From the NCBI RefSeq assembly GCF_013366925.1, contig NZ_JAALDK010000003.1, positions 496,001 to 560,000 of the forward strand: a DNA stretch of 64,000 nt. The letters run 5' to 3'. The notes beneath the pieces are model-generated. The model was not told the DNA's origin. It did not search any database and saw nothing but the letters and a program-made list of their open reading frames with translations. Numbering within the stretch: the stretch's first letter is position 1; each line of letters begins with the position of its first letter. The translations under genes and the position numbers were made by a program. The DNA is from Paraburkholderia youngii (GTDB lineage Bacteria; Pseudomonadota; Gammaproteobacteria; Burkholderiales; Burkholderiaceae). This document shows positions 9,716 through 19,439 of the stretch, piece after piece.

Positions 9716-10426
9716 GTGTCATCTATCAACTGGAAAAATGGGCAACTCATTACCCTTGATCCTGGCGATACCGCGACGTGCCAGACCCTCACCGGCGGTC
9801 AACTCTACGGGCTCATCTTTTACAACGCAGCGGCAAATGACGCTGGCGCGAACATCTCCGTCGTGTGGAGCCAGTCGCAACCTCCCGTAACCGTAAGCGT
9901 GCCAGGCACGACGGCAAATCAGGGCCTTGCTTCAGTGCTGTTCGTAAATGGCTCTGACACCACTACCGTGTCGGCTGCGATGCTTGAGGGTCAATTGGGC
10001 GCACGGGTCGAGGCCTATATCGCCAGCGTCTCAATGCCCGAGGACACGACCGGCATCATTAACAAGCCTCTGCCGGCAGATGGCAAGAACCATTTTTTCG
10101 AGAAGTTCAGCCGTTACTACACGGTTCCGGCCTCGCACTGGTATCAGGCGCAGATTCATAGCAATATCAACCAGTTCATTTCGATTCAGTTCGCCGAGGA
10201 GTCTGCCGTGGTGAACGTCGTGAATTCGGAGGCCGATCCGGCTGCGCGAATCCTGGCGGTGGGCCGCGCCAAGAGCCAGTACAATACGAACGTCAGTCAA
10301 TATCAGACAATCTCGTGGTCTCTCCAGGGCAACGGGCAGCAGCTGGTCTTCGTCAATGCTGATAGCGTGCAGGACTCGCAAGGCACAAGTATCTCTCTCC
10401 AATCGCTGAGCGCTCAATACGCCTGA
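9716..10426 (+). CDS. unrecognised 236-aa soluble protein
   Basis: The start is a GTG at 9716, preceded by cactcaggaga. The longer frame from 9527 has no ribosome site and reads non-protein-like. The product begins VSSINWKNGQLITLDPGDT. It is rich in Ser/Thr/Val/Asn, has no signal peptide, membrane segment or Cys beyond one, and alternates short strand-like stretches. This suggests an all-beta fold. I know no family for it. It is the only gene in about 2 kb and lies between IS2-like and IS30/IS5 elements, so it is probably island cargo. Confidence 0.6.
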   Translation: MSSINWKNGQLITLDPGDTATCQTLTGGQLYGLIFYNAAANDAGANISVVWSQSQPPVTVSVPGTTANQGLASVLFVNGSDTTTVSAAMLEGQLGARVEAYIASVSMPEDTTGIINKPLPADGKNHFFEKFSRYYTVPASHWYQAQIHSNINQFISIQFAEESAVVNVVNSEADPAARILAVGRAKSQYNTNVSQYQTISWSLQGNGQQLVFVNADSVQDSQGTSISLQSLSAQYA

Positions 10427-10981
10427 TTCTAGGCATGCGGACTGCGTGAACGCTGGCATACGCAGTCCGAAATCATGTGGTTGTGCCATCACTGAGCGCA
10501 ATGGACTTCCACTTGTTTAAAATCCCAAGGTACTGTCGCAATATGGAAGCTGGCCCGCGAGAGCACGAAAAATAGAAGACTACTTATGCAACGAGCGAAT
10601 AGAGTTGCTGGAGGGGGCCATATGCATTGGTCTCGATTCCCCCAGAATGATGCGCGCGGCGAAAATTCTCGATTCCCATCATTGGGCGGAGTCGACGTTT
10701 GACGGTCCGGCGATCTTGTTCGGCATTGGTTCAGATACTTCTTCTGGCGGATCCGGATTGGCACATCCGCTTGGCGTTGATCGCTTGTCAGGCAGCCAGA
10801 TTCGATCCGTTCTGATCGATCGTCGACGGCCGGTCCCCAGCGCGGTGCGGGTAATTATGGGCAGCTCATGTAGGCACGTCACTCAGCAACGGTGTGCCCC
10901 GAGGGCATCGTGACGAAGCCTACGGATTTAACCGGTGGGTGCAACACAATGAGCGCTGCATGAGCGGTGGGAGTGTTGCAA
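10427..10981. other. intergenic region
   Basis: No gene supported. A frame at 10605-10913 (+) is open but has no ribosome site or recognisable motif. The right end leads into the IS30 remnant. Confidence 0.35.
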
Positions 10982-11245
10982 ATGAAAGAGCGACGCCGGA
11001 TTTACTATAGCGAGAAGCAGAAAACGCTGACATGGGAACGCTGGCGGGAGGGTGAGTCCCTCCAGCGTGTCGCCCAGCTTTTCGATCCGCCCGCACTCGT
11101 CTGTGCAGGGATTATCGGCGAAACCGGTGGAGTCCGGCCGGTACAGCGTCATTGTTCGCTGCTGGCGGTACCATTCCCCGAGCGGGAGGAGATATCGAGA
11201 GCGCTTGTTGCGGGCGATTCGCTTCCCTTGAAATCGGTGGGCCAC
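10982..11245 (+). pseudogene. IS30-family transposase, N-terminal fragment
   Basis: MKERRRIYYSEKQKTLTWER, then RWREGESLQRVAQLF, GETGGVRP and EEISRALVAG match the N-terminal helix-turn-helix region of IS30-family transposases. The frame loses similarity after residue 80 and is cut at 11245 by the IS5-type insertion. The catalytic domain is absent on the other side. Confidence 0.7.
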
Positions 11246-12109
11246 TAGAGCGTGTTAGGAACTTCGATTGAGACCTGGTATCCTGGCGGGATGAAAACAA
11301 CTGACCGCAAAGGGTATCCGACTGATGTGTCGGATGAGGAATGGAGTTTCGCGGCGCCGTATCTGACGCTGATGGACGTTGACGCGCCCCAGCGCAAATA
11401 CGAACTGCGCGACATGTTTGATGCATTGCGCTGGATGGCTCGTGCCGGCGCGCCGTGGAGGATGCTGCCCAATGATTTCCCGCCGTGGGAGCTGGTGTAT
11501 CAGCAGACTCAACGCTGGTTGCAGGCTGGCTGCTTTGAGAGCATGGTGAGTGACCTGCGCTCGGTGATACGCGTGGCACAGGGCCGTCGGGGACAGCCCA
11601 GCGCGGTCATCCTCGATGGCCGCACGATACAGTCGACCTGCGAGAGCGGCCCGCGTGCGGGTTATGACGGTTATAAGCGCAAGCGCGGTAGTAAGGTACA
11701 TATTGCAGCAGACACGCTGGGACAGTTGCTGGCGGTGCACGTGACCCCAGCCAATGAACAGGAGCGCGCACAGGTAGCGGAGCTTGCGCGGCAGGTCCAG
11801 CAGGTAACGGGACGAACGGTCAAGGTGGCATTTGCCGATCAGGGATACACGGGCAAAGAGCCAGCGCAGGCTGCGTTCGACGAGGGCATTGACCTTCAGG
11901 TGATCAAACTCGAAGAAACGAAAAAGGGTTTCGTTCTGCTCCCCCGCCGGTGGGTGGTCGCGCGCAGCTTTGGCTGGCTCAACCGTTTCCGGCGTCTCGC
12001 ACGTGACTATGAACGGCTCCCCGAAACTCTCGCTGGGCTTCATTTCGTCTTCGCAATGCTCATGCTTGTCCACGCCGTGTCAGTACTTCAAAGTTCCTAA
12101 CACGCTCTA
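11246..12109 (+). mobile_element. intact IS5-type element
   Basis: Perfect terminal inverted repeats (tagagcgtgttaggaactt from 11246 and its exact inverse ending at 12109) bound an 864-bp element with one full transposase gene. The 5-mer gccac occurs directly on both sides (11241-11245 and 12110-12114), consistent with a target duplication. It inserted in or beside the IS30 remnant and looks like the youngest IS of this segment. Confidence 0.85.
11291..12100 (+). CDS. IS5-family DDE transposase
   Basis: From ATG 11291 the product is 269 aa. It starts MKTTDRKGYPTDVSDEEWSF, the small N-terminal domain of this IS5 group. It continues with VILDGRTIQST (first Asp), KVAFADQGYTGKEP (second Asp) and the Arg-rich RSFGWLNRFRRLARDYER (near the Glu). 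The stop lies inside the right inverted repeat. The frame is complete, so the element should be mobile. Confidence 0.88.
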   Translation: MKTTDRKGYPTDVSDEEWSFAAPYLTLMDVDAPQRKYELRDMFDALRWMARAGAPWRMLPNDFPPWELVYQQTQRWLQAGCFESMVSDLRSVIRVAQGRRGQPSAVILDGRTIQSTCESGPRAGYDGYKRKRGSKVHIAADTLGQLLAVHVTPANEQERAQVAELARQVQQVTGRTVKVAFADQGYTGKEPAQAAFDEGIDLQVIKLEETKKGFVLLPRRWVVARSFGWLNRFRRLARDYERLPETLAGLHFVFAMLMLVHAVSVLQSS

Positions 12110-12211
12110 GCCACACCGGCCAGTTGCATCCTGCAGATCACCCGCACGATTTGACATAAACTAATTTATCAACACAGCTAGTAGTTGTAGTGTGGTTGTA
12201 GGTCCCAAATA

Positions 12212-12249
12212 GGGGTTGTAAGTCGGAACCGCAGAAATTTTGGAATGGA
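12212..12249 (+). repeat. Tn3-family terminal inverted repeat (copy A)
   Basis: It begins ggggttgtaagtcggaaccg and differs by one base from the repeat at 28221-28258 (inverse). It marks the outer end of the copy A fragment. Confidence 0.75.
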
Positions 12250-13087
12250 AGTCCTTTGATTTCAGGTGGTTAGAGAAGGTCGAGACCCGCAAGCATGGCC
12301 GCGATGTCGATCGGATTCTCGTTGCGAAACGTCTAATGCCCGAGGAAGTGGATGTGCCGCCACGCCACCGGAGAAATCTTCTTCAGCATCGCGAGCGCCT
12401 TCTCATTTCCCTCCCGTTGGTAGCGTTCAGTTGTGAGAGCAGTACCGAGTTGAAGGCGGTCATGGCCGCGAAATTCATCTTGTTGATGCTGTGCATGTCT
12501 CCGGTGATAATCGTCGACGCGATATCGGTCGTGTTGTGATAACAGAGGTCGAAGACGTAATGGCTTTCGTGCTCGTGCGCACCGATGAGGTTGGTGAGTG
12601 TGGCAACGTGATTGGTGAGGGAGGTAAAGGCGACGACTCCCCGTTCGCGACCGAAATATTTGCGCGAGTGCCTCGCCTTTGCGGTCGGAGTGGCGGCAGC
12701 GAACTTCTGTCCGTCGATGGCACCGAAAAGTGCGCCAAGATCGGACGAGTAGTACTCGAAGATCGGTAATTGTGCGATGAAGTTGGCAACCCGGTCGTTG
12801 GCAGCCCGCAGTGTGGCCAGACGGCAGTACTGGCGATATGTTTCGTCGAGTGTGTGATACGGGATATCGCAGGTCTGGACATGGCGAGATTGCCGAGATT
12901 GGTGGCCTGCGCAATAATCACCGCCATCAAGCTGTCCGCGTCGGCGATCTTCTTCGCGTAACGGGGTTGCAGGGGCGTCATCGTCAACAAGAAGCCGCAA
13001 CGCTCATTCACAAACCGGATGATGTCGGCAATGTCGCGTAGCGCGCAGCTTCGCGTAGAAGCTTTCCTGCTGTGTGGCGTTTTTGTC
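12212..13087 (-). pseudogene. Tn3-family transposase, 3' fragment (copy A)
   Basis: Read leftwards, this matches the 3' third of the tnpA at 25243-28200, in inverse orientation, from KNATQQESFYAKLRA to the terminal repeat at 12212. It keeps a segment that the other copy has lost (TSLTNHVATLTNLIGAHEH and on, about 65 bp). It lacks about 0.5 kb between NFAAM and TAFNSVLLS. Both copies share two frameshifts (after NLGNLAMS and before the NEKALAML frame), so they descend from one already damaged gene. It is cut at 13087 by IS6-B. Confidence 0.8.
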
Positions 13088-13585
13088 GGTTCTGTCGCGA
13101 TAAGGAATTAAGGGCGATGAGGGTGGCGAGAGCGCCGCGGTCATATGGCCAAGGAATAGAACTGCTCGGCGGCCGACGGACTGCTCCCCTTGGGGATAAC
13201 CATCTGCCCTTTGCGGATCATCCGCATGGTCTCGATGCCACCGAGGACGATGCGAGCGCAGCGAAAATTCTGGAACCCCTACATCGGCCTGACCCGGCGT
13301 TTGATGCCACGGTGGTCCTGCTCAACGAGGTTATTCAGATACTTGTTCTGCCTGATCTTGATCGGCGTTTCCCGCTCAGCATTGATCGCCTGCATGGCCG
13401 CGAGGTTCGCGCCACTCTTGTCCACCGTGACGGTCTTTGGCGCACCGTTCTGGGCGATGGCCTTTTCGAAGAAGCGCCGGGCAGCGGCAGTGTCTCGGCG
13501 CGCGCGCAACAGGAAGTCAATGGTCTTGCCGGGCTTGTCCACGGCCCGGTAGAGATACTTCCACTGGCCCTTGACGAGGAGCGGA

Positions 13586-14408
13586 GTAAGAGACAGGGCG
13601 TAGTCGAACTATTTCCCTGCCTCTCCTCCCCGAACCGGACGTGCGCCTCTCAGCGCATCCGGCTCTCCGCTGAAGTGTCGTTTCGAAAAGTCGACACCGT
13701 TCCACCGTGCCGCCAGTTTGCTTTGTATTTCACTGATTATCGAAGGTCTTCACCTCGCTACAGTCAGTTAATTCAACCAGGCAAACCACTTCAACTTCCC
13801 CCTTCGCCATGTAGCCGGCTTTCCCGGCCTCGGACTACTACGGAGACTCCGCCAGCTTGCACATCATTGGGAGGCACACTCCCTTAACATCTGTGCAAGC
13901 CTTCCCCAGTTCACATGCTGGACTCAAGCGCACGGGCGAGACTGCCTGTCGCAGTCTTTATCCTTGCTTGCCGCAAGTCGTCGCGAATACCACGGCCTAG
14001 CTGCGCGCTCTCCATGGCTCCGTGCTGATGGGCCTACATGGCCAGTCAGCATTCGCGTTGCCGGGCCGTACATATGATCGGCAACAATTCGCGTCCTGCC
14101 TATTAAGCGGTGTAGGCAGGGGTGACGATTCAACCCTCAGATGCGTTCAAACAGGTTCGTGTTCCTCAACCGTCCCATGCTCAGCCTAGAGGCTCATCTT
14201 GGCGTAACCGCTTCGCCGCAAGCCCCGTTTCCCACGGACTTCGTCACCGTGCCAGTGTCGGCAAGTCACCGCCGCTTCGGCTCACTTCCTCTCGCAGCAG
14301 AAGAAGGGCATACCCGGTACTACAACAGCAACTTCTCCGGGTTTTGCATTCCAACTATGCTCAAGCAACTTCACCCCCATACAGGCGGGCTACGTTGGCT
14401 GGGCGTAC
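13586..14408 (-). mobile_element. ORF-less group II intron X
   Basis: It starts GTACGCCCAGCC at 14408 and ends CTCTTAC at 13586, 823 nt. A canonical 34-nt domain V (GAGCCGG ... CCGGTTC) is at 13632-13665, with a domain VI-like stem after it. Domain I-like sequence (including GGCGGAGTCTCCGTAGTAG) lies upstream. No reverse-transcriptase frame is present, so mobility would need a maturase supplied in trans. It is 6 nt downstream of intron Y2. Confidence 0.8.
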
Positions 14409-14414
14409 TGTAGG

Positions 14415-16269
14415 GGTGAGTAGACCCGGGGAATTGCGCCCCGAGTCTCTCGCAGAACCGTGCGTAAACCTCTCGATTTACACGGCTCCCGTTATCCAAC
14501 CTGTTTCCCCTGATACTGCCAGTGCGCGAACTCTCGCGGGTACGCCTGCCTCATCTTGCGTAGCCACTCCTCACTGCACCGTTTGTGCCGTCGCAGTGTT
14601 TTGTACTTGCTGCTGAACCCAGCGCACGAGCTTTCGGTCGAGATACCGACTCAACTCATGCATGGCTGTCCGATGGAAAGCCCCGTAGTAGTTCCACCAG
14701 CCACATATCGTGGGATTACATCGCTCAGCGAGTTCGAACAGTGATTTCGACGTTTGGCGCTGCAACCGCCACCCCCGCACCGTCTGTCTCATCCGTTTCA
14801 GGGCGTCAGGACTGACTCCAGGTACAAAGCTGGTCGAGACCTGCCCGTGCCTGGTCAACACCCTTCGCGGACGAAACTGAAAGCCCAGAAATGTGAAGGT
14901 CACATTCGGGTAGGTTTGGGTGCGACTTCTGTCCTTGCAATACACGATCTTTGACTTTTCAGGATGCATCGTCAACCCACATTCCGCCAGCCGCGAGGCA
15001 ATGGCGTGCATAACCTCTTGTGCCTGCTCCTGGCTACGGCAATGGACCACCGCATCATCGGCATAGCGCGCAAAGGGACACTGCGGGAAGTGACGCTGTA
15101 TCCAGACGTCAAACGCATAGTGCATGAACAGATTCATCAGGATCGGACTGACCACTCCCCCCTGCGGGGTACCGCGGTCCCGCGGCAAGCGGGTACCCTG
15201 TGCAGTTTCGAATGGCGCAGTCAGCCACCTCTCGATGTACATCAGGATCCAGTCCTCTTTGATGTGTTTGCGTACCGCTTTTAGCAAGAGGCCATGATCG
15301 ATTTGATCAAAGGCCGCCTTGATATCAAACTCCACCAGCCAGTCGAACTTCCAGCACCTTTGTCGGGTGATGGCGACCGCCTGCCTGGCCGATTTCCCGG
15401 GCCGGTAACCATACGAATCCGCATGGAATAGTGGATCGAGAATCGGCTCAATGAGGAGCTTGACCGCAGTCTGCGCCACACGGTCACTCACCGTGGGCAC
15501 GCCCAACTTGCGAATACCGCCCGTTGCCTTTGGAATCTCAACTTGCTTGACCGGTGGCGGGAAGTACGACCCCGACGACATCCGATTCCACAGCTTGAAC
15601 AGATTCTTCGGCAGGTCCTGCTCGAACATCTCGATAGTTTCATCATCGATGCCGGCAGCACCCCGGTTGGCCTTCACTCGCTGGTACGCCTCCCAGATCG
15701 TTCGCTTGGCAATGTCATAAGTTTTCGTTGATGTCATGTCACTCCTCCCCGACAAGCAGGTTGGTGACCTTCGTCAACCGGATAACGCTGCCCCTTCGCT
15801 CCACCCTCATTACAAGGGCTTCAACACTACTACGGGCAGCTCCGCCCCTCGTTGCGGCATCGGTATTCTTCCTCATGGTGTTAGCCATTTGTCATTTCCC
15901 TTTCCATCCGCAACAAGGTTCTCACGTTCCATACCGAAGCCTGTATTGAGCTCATGCCGCCTCTACGCCGGCTGCCGCCAGGTCCGTAAACAGGTCTCGT
16001 CCTGACTGATCCTGGAGCGACGAAATGACCCCAGTTTTGACAGCACCTTAACGAATTAACGACGCATCATCGAACGGTTTGCTTTCGCTCATCTTCTCAA
16101 CACATACCTGCCATCCTTATGGATGACTTTTCCACGGTCGCTCACCACCACGCCTTTTGAGCGCAGCAGCACCGGGCGGTTTGAAGCCTGCTCCTGCAAG
16201 CCGGCTTCGGGAGGCCTACTCCCATCTTCAGTACAGCACCACAAGCTTTCGCTTGTGTTCGTGACACAC
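14415..16269 (-). mobile_element. group II intron Y, copy 2
   Basis: It is the same intron as at 3684-5538, shifted by exactly 10731 bp, with domain V at 14455-14488. The upstream exon ends GACGAGA and the downstream exon starts CCTACA, the same codons of an IS6 transposase as for copy 1, in a different IS6 lineage. Identity stops at the exon borders, so this is an independent insertion, not a segmental duplication. Confidence 0.9.
14571..15737 (-). CDS. ltrA: group II intron reverse transcriptase/maturase (intron Y, copy 2)
   Basis: The 388-aa protein is identical to that of copy 1 (3840-5006). It has the reverse-transcriptase blocks with YADD in FARYADDAVV, then the maturase region, and no visible HNH domain. 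The start at 15737 follows ggaggag. It is intact. Besides its own intron it might also act on the ORF-less neighbour X, but the two introns differ in sequence, so that is speculation. Confidence 0.92.
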   Translation of the reverse strand: MTSTKTYDIAKRTIWEAYQRVKANRGAAGIDDETIEMFEQDLPKNLFKLWNRMSSGSYFPPPVKQVEIPKATGGIRKLGVPTVSDRVAQTAVKLLIEPILDPLFHADSYGYRPGKSARQAVAITRQRCWKFDWLVEFDIKAAFDQIDHGLLLKAVRKHIKEDWILMYIERWLTAPFETAQGTRLPRDRGTPQGGVVSPILMNLFMHYAFDVWIQRHFPQCPFARYADDAVVHCRSQEQAQEVMHAIASRLAECGLTMHPEKSKIVYCKDRSRTQTYPNVTFTFLGFQFRPRRVLTRHGQVSTSFVPGVSPDALKRMRQTVRGWRLQRQTSKSLFELAERCNPTICGWWNYYGAFHRTAMHELSRYLDRKLVRWVQQQVQNTATAQTVQ

Positions 16270-16732
16270 TCTCGTCCATGCGCCAGCTGTTGCCTACCGG
16301 GCGCTGGAGCCGAGGAAAGGCCTTCTCGAGCACCGGCAGCAGCTTGATCACCCAGCGATGCACCGTGGAATGATCCACCTCGATGCCGCGCTCGGCCATC
16401 ATCTCTTCCAGATCCCGCAAGCTCAGCGAGTACGCCGCGTACCAGCGCACGCACAGCAGAATCACGTCCACCGGATGGTACAGGCGCTTGAGGACATTGG
16501 CAGCAATGCCGTCTGGCAGGCTCCTGCGCGGCGTCTTCGCTGGCTTATTCATCTGCCGACTTGCAGTTTCCAAAACCGGCCATTCTACTTCCCGTTATCG
16601 CGACAGAACCTCACCGGTCGCCTCGCTTGCGCTCAGCGGACACTGATCATACCCACTCGCATTCACTGATGGCATAAAAATTGCTCCAAGGTAGGCCGAC
16701 GACGTAACCTACATACTCAAGGCCAAACATCC

Positions 16733-19048
16733 ATGCAAAAAATTGTCACCATCTTTCTGCTTCTAATTTCCTACTGCACGTTGCTATCGGCTGCTGACAA
16801 CCAAGGGAACGGAACCATACACCCCCCCTTTGCTCTTACCCCCTCAGACTTTCAGCGGGCTCTCACAGTTCGCTATCAATACTCGGATAAAATTGTCAAT
16901 TTTGTCGATACCCCCCCTTTCTGGCTTTCGCCCGAGACCCTTGCCTACCGACGGACGACACATGGTGAGCGCCAGTTCATTAAATTCAATATCAAAACCG
17001 GGAAGAAGCAACAGGCTTTCGATCATAGCCGCCTTGCCGAAGCATTAAATAAGGCGGCCTCCTCGAATTTCCGAGGCAATTCGCTGCCCTTTGACCGCTT
17101 CGAAATCGGACAAGACGGCCACCAGTTGCTGTTCTCCATTGATTCCGTTCAGTGGAGTTGCGATCTTTCAAGCTACATCTGCACTAGGATCTCTGAGGGC
17201 GAAATCTCGTCATTTCATAACGACTTCACGCCAACGGCTGAAAGCGATAATCGAATAATAAGCGATTCACCGGACGGCAAGTGGAAAGCATATATCAAAA
17301 ACTACAACGTCTTTCTAATGAGTAAGGACGGGTCAGTAAATGTACCGTTAAGTTCGGACGGGACAGAAGCGAACAATTACGTCTTCTCATCCCTAAAGTG
17401 GTCCCCTGACTCGAATCACCTCGCAGGTTACCGTGTCGCCGTCGGCCAACCGCGTCAAATTATGCTTGTCAATTCCTCAGCAACAAACCATCAAGCCAGG
17501 TATGAGCAATTAGCGTATCCCAAAGCGGGAGATATTCTTCCGCGACCGCAACCGGTACTATTCGACATAGTCAACAAGCGCATGGTCAATATCGACAATA
17601 CTTTGTTCCCGAATCCTTTTGACCTTTCCGAAATTAATTGGTGGAAGAATGGGGAAGCCTTTACATTTGAGTACAACCAACGCGGCCATCAGCTCTACCG
17701 AGTAATCGAGGTGGAGGCAGCCACCGGCCGTACGCGCTCTTTGATCGATGAGGTCAGCTCCACGTTCGTCGATTATACAGATTTAAGAAATAACCAAAGA
17801 AGTGCCGGAAAACACTTTCGCTACAATGTTAATGATGGAGAGGAAATTATCTGGGCATCCGAGCGCGATGGATTTGAACATCTGTACCTCTTTAATGGCC
17901 GTACCGGTGTTTTAGAAAACCAAATCACCAAAGGTGACTGGGTTGTCCGCGCGGTGGACCACATCGATCCGGTCAGAAGGGAAATCTGGTTTGAAGCAAG
18001 CGGAATGAATTTCGGTGAGGACCCTTATTTCGTTCATGCCTACCGAATTGGCTTCGACGGAAAGGGGCTGACATCACTTACGCCAGAACCGGCCAATCAT
18101 CACATCGAGTTTTCTCCGGACGGTAGATTCTACGTCGACCTCTGGTCGCGTATCGACCTTCCCCCACGCATGGCGCTTTTCCGGTCTAGAGACAACGCTA
18201 AACTGATGCAGATCGAGAGCACCGACATCTCCCAACTCGAATCTAATGGATGGAGAGCACCAATCAATTTTGTTGCCAAAGGGCGCGATGGTAAGACCGA
18301 TATTTGGGGAATCATTCATCTACCAGATAGATTCGATCCACATCTGAAGTATCCTGTGGTGGAGGATATATATGCCGGCCCGCAAGGCTCTCACGTCCCA
18401 AAGTCATTCACAACCACAACAGAGCCCCTTACCCAGTTGGGTTTTATCGTTGTGCAAATCGACGGAATGGGCACTAACAACCGTTCACGCCTTTTCCATG
18501 ACGTCGCGTGGAAGAATCTGAAAGATGCAGGCCTTCCCGATCGCATTCTGTGGCATAAGGCGGCTGCCTCTCTATATCCCTGGTACGACATCTCGAATTT
18601 GGGAATCTTCGGTACATCAGCTGGCGGCCAGAACGCCGTTGATGCACTGCTATTCCATTCGGACTTCTATAAGGTTGCGGTAGCCAACAGTGGTTGCTAT
18701 GACAACCGTATGGACAAGATATGGTGGAACGAACAGTGGATGGGCTGGCCCGTCGGCATTGAATACTCACAGTCCTCCGCCATCGACAATGCCGACAATC
18801 TGCACGGCAAACTTATGCTTGTTGTGGGCGAAATGGACCACAATGTCGATCCGGCCTCCACCTTTGCGCTCGCCGACAGTCTCATTAAGGCGGGAAAGGA
18901 ATTCGAAATGGTCTATGTGCCTGGTGCTGATCATGGAGCCCCCGGTATCTTCACCGAGCGTAAGCTCATGGATTTCTTCGTTCGCAATGTTTTCGGGCAA
19001 GATCCGCCTAATTGGAATGCCACATCGACGCATTTTCCGTCGAGTTGA
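16733..19048 (+). CDS. S9 family (DPP4-like) serine peptidase, exported
   Basis: The 771-aa product has a signal peptide (MQKIVTIFLLLISYCTLLSA). An N-terminal beta-propeller follows (about residues 60-500, with repeated SPDGKW, WSPDS and FSPDGRFY motifs). A C-terminal alpha/beta-hydrolase domain follows that. The likely nucleophile is Ser in GTSAGG (about residue 628), the Asp is in GEMDHNVDP (about 703) and the His in PGADHG (about 735). Size and order fit dipeptidyl-peptidase IV-type S9 enzymes, which release N-terminal dipeptides in the periplasm. GTSAGG replaces the usual GxSYGG. GC content is clearly lower than in its neighbours, suggesting transfer. It stands alone between IS6-B and a Tn3 end. 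Confidence 0.82.
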   Translation: MQKIVTIFLLLISYCTLLSAADNQGNGTIHPPFALTPSDFQRALTVRYQYSDKIVNFVDTPPFWLSPETLAYRRTTHGERQFIKFNIKTGKKQQAFDHSRLAEALNKAASSNFRGNSLPFDRFEIGQDGHQLLFSIDSVQWSCDLSSYICTRISEGEISSFHNDFTPTAESDNRIISDSPDGKWKAYIKNYNVFLMSKDGSVNVPLSSDGTEANNYVFSSLKWSPDSNHLAGYRVAVGQPRQIMLVNSSATNHQARYEQLAYPKAGDILPRPQPVLFDIVNKRMVNIDNTLFPNPFDLSEINWWKNGEAFTFEYNQRGHQLYRVIEVEAATGRTRSLIDEVSSTFVDYTDLRNNQRSAGKHFRYNVNDGEEIIWASERDGFEHLYLFNGRTGVLENQITKGDWVVRAVDHIDPVRREIWFEASGMNFGEDPYFVHAYRIGFDGKGLTSLTPEPANHHIEFSPDGRFYVDLWSRIDLPPRMALFRSRDNAKLMQIESTDISQLESNGWRAPINFVAKGRDGKTDIWGIIHLPDRFDPHLKYPVVEDIYAGPQGSHVPKSFTTTTEPLTQLGFIVVQIDGMGTNNRSRLFHDVAWKNLKDAGLPDRILWHKAAASLYPWYDISNLGIFGTSAGGQNAVDALLFHSDFYKVAVANSGCYDNRMDKIWWNEQWMGWPVGIEYSQSSAIDNADNLHGKLMLVVGEMDHNVDPASTFALADSLIKAGKEFEMVYVPGADHGAPGIFTERKLMDFFVRNVFGQDPPNWNATSTHFPSS

Positions 19049-19379
19049 TGACCCTTTATACTGATCGCTGTGACATTGAGTTCGTAGGATTTTTCTATAG
19101 TCACATTCAATCGTTTACGTTGGGCTCAGGACTGCTATTGTTTGCCTTCGTTGAATGCAAGCCCGCAAGATTCGTGTGGGAGACCGGCGCAGTGTCATCG
19201 CCGGTCGCTGAGCGTCGCCGTCGTTCAGGCGCTACGCCGAAAGCAGTGGGGTCAATGCCTTTGCGCGTTGGCGATCGTACTCGCTCTGGCGCTTGAAAAA
19301 TTTCTCGCCTCAGCGGTCTTGGACCTGAGGATTGAAAGTGGCACGGCCATTGGGATGCCAACGAGATCATTCGCTTGTA
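19049..19379. other. intergenic region left of the Tn3 element
   Basis: No gene is supported. The sequence just before the transposon end is ttgta, compared with atgta beyond the right end. This is a near but not exact 5-bp target duplication. Confidence 0.35.
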
Positions 19380-19417
19380 GGGGTTATAAGCTGGAACCGC
19401 CGATTTTTCCGAAATCC
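19380..19417 (+). repeat. left terminal inverted repeat of the Tn3-family element
   Basis: It begins ggggttataagctggaaccg and pairs with the inverse repeat at 28221-28258. Confidence 0.75.
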
Positions 19418-19439
19418 TTCGAATTCAATAGGTTAGCGG

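Larger units (their letters stand above)
13141..16552 (-). pseudogene. IS6-family transposase split by introns X and Y2
   Basis: The 5' exon (16552 to 16270) runs MNKPAKTPRRSLPDG to NSWRMDE. A 6-nt middle exon (14414-14409, CCTACA) follows, then the 3' exon (13585 to 13141) with VKGQWKYLYRAVDKPG onward to EQFYSLA. Splicing both introns gives WRMDETYIR, followed by a 5-nt surplus before VKGQW. A TAG at 13279-13281 interrupts RPM/GFQNFRCARI. The gene is therefore broken beyond the introns. It belongs to a different IS6 lineage from IS6-A. Confidence 0.75.
13088..16610 (-). mobile_element. IS6-family element (IS6-B) carrying two group II introns
   Basis: The ends are ggttctgtcgcgataa from 13088 and the inverse ttatcgcgacagaacc ending at 16610. 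Subtracting introns X (823 nt) and Y2 (1855 nt) leaves about 845 bp, normal for IS6. It abuts Tn3 copy A on the left. The 8-bp flanks (tttttgtc and tcaccggt) differ, so no target duplication is seen. Confidence 0.8.

Noticed and set aside
19097..19297. Open frames between the S9 peptidase and the Tn3 end
   Set aside because: They have no ribosome sites and overlap on both strands with equal quality, which is typical of chance frames.
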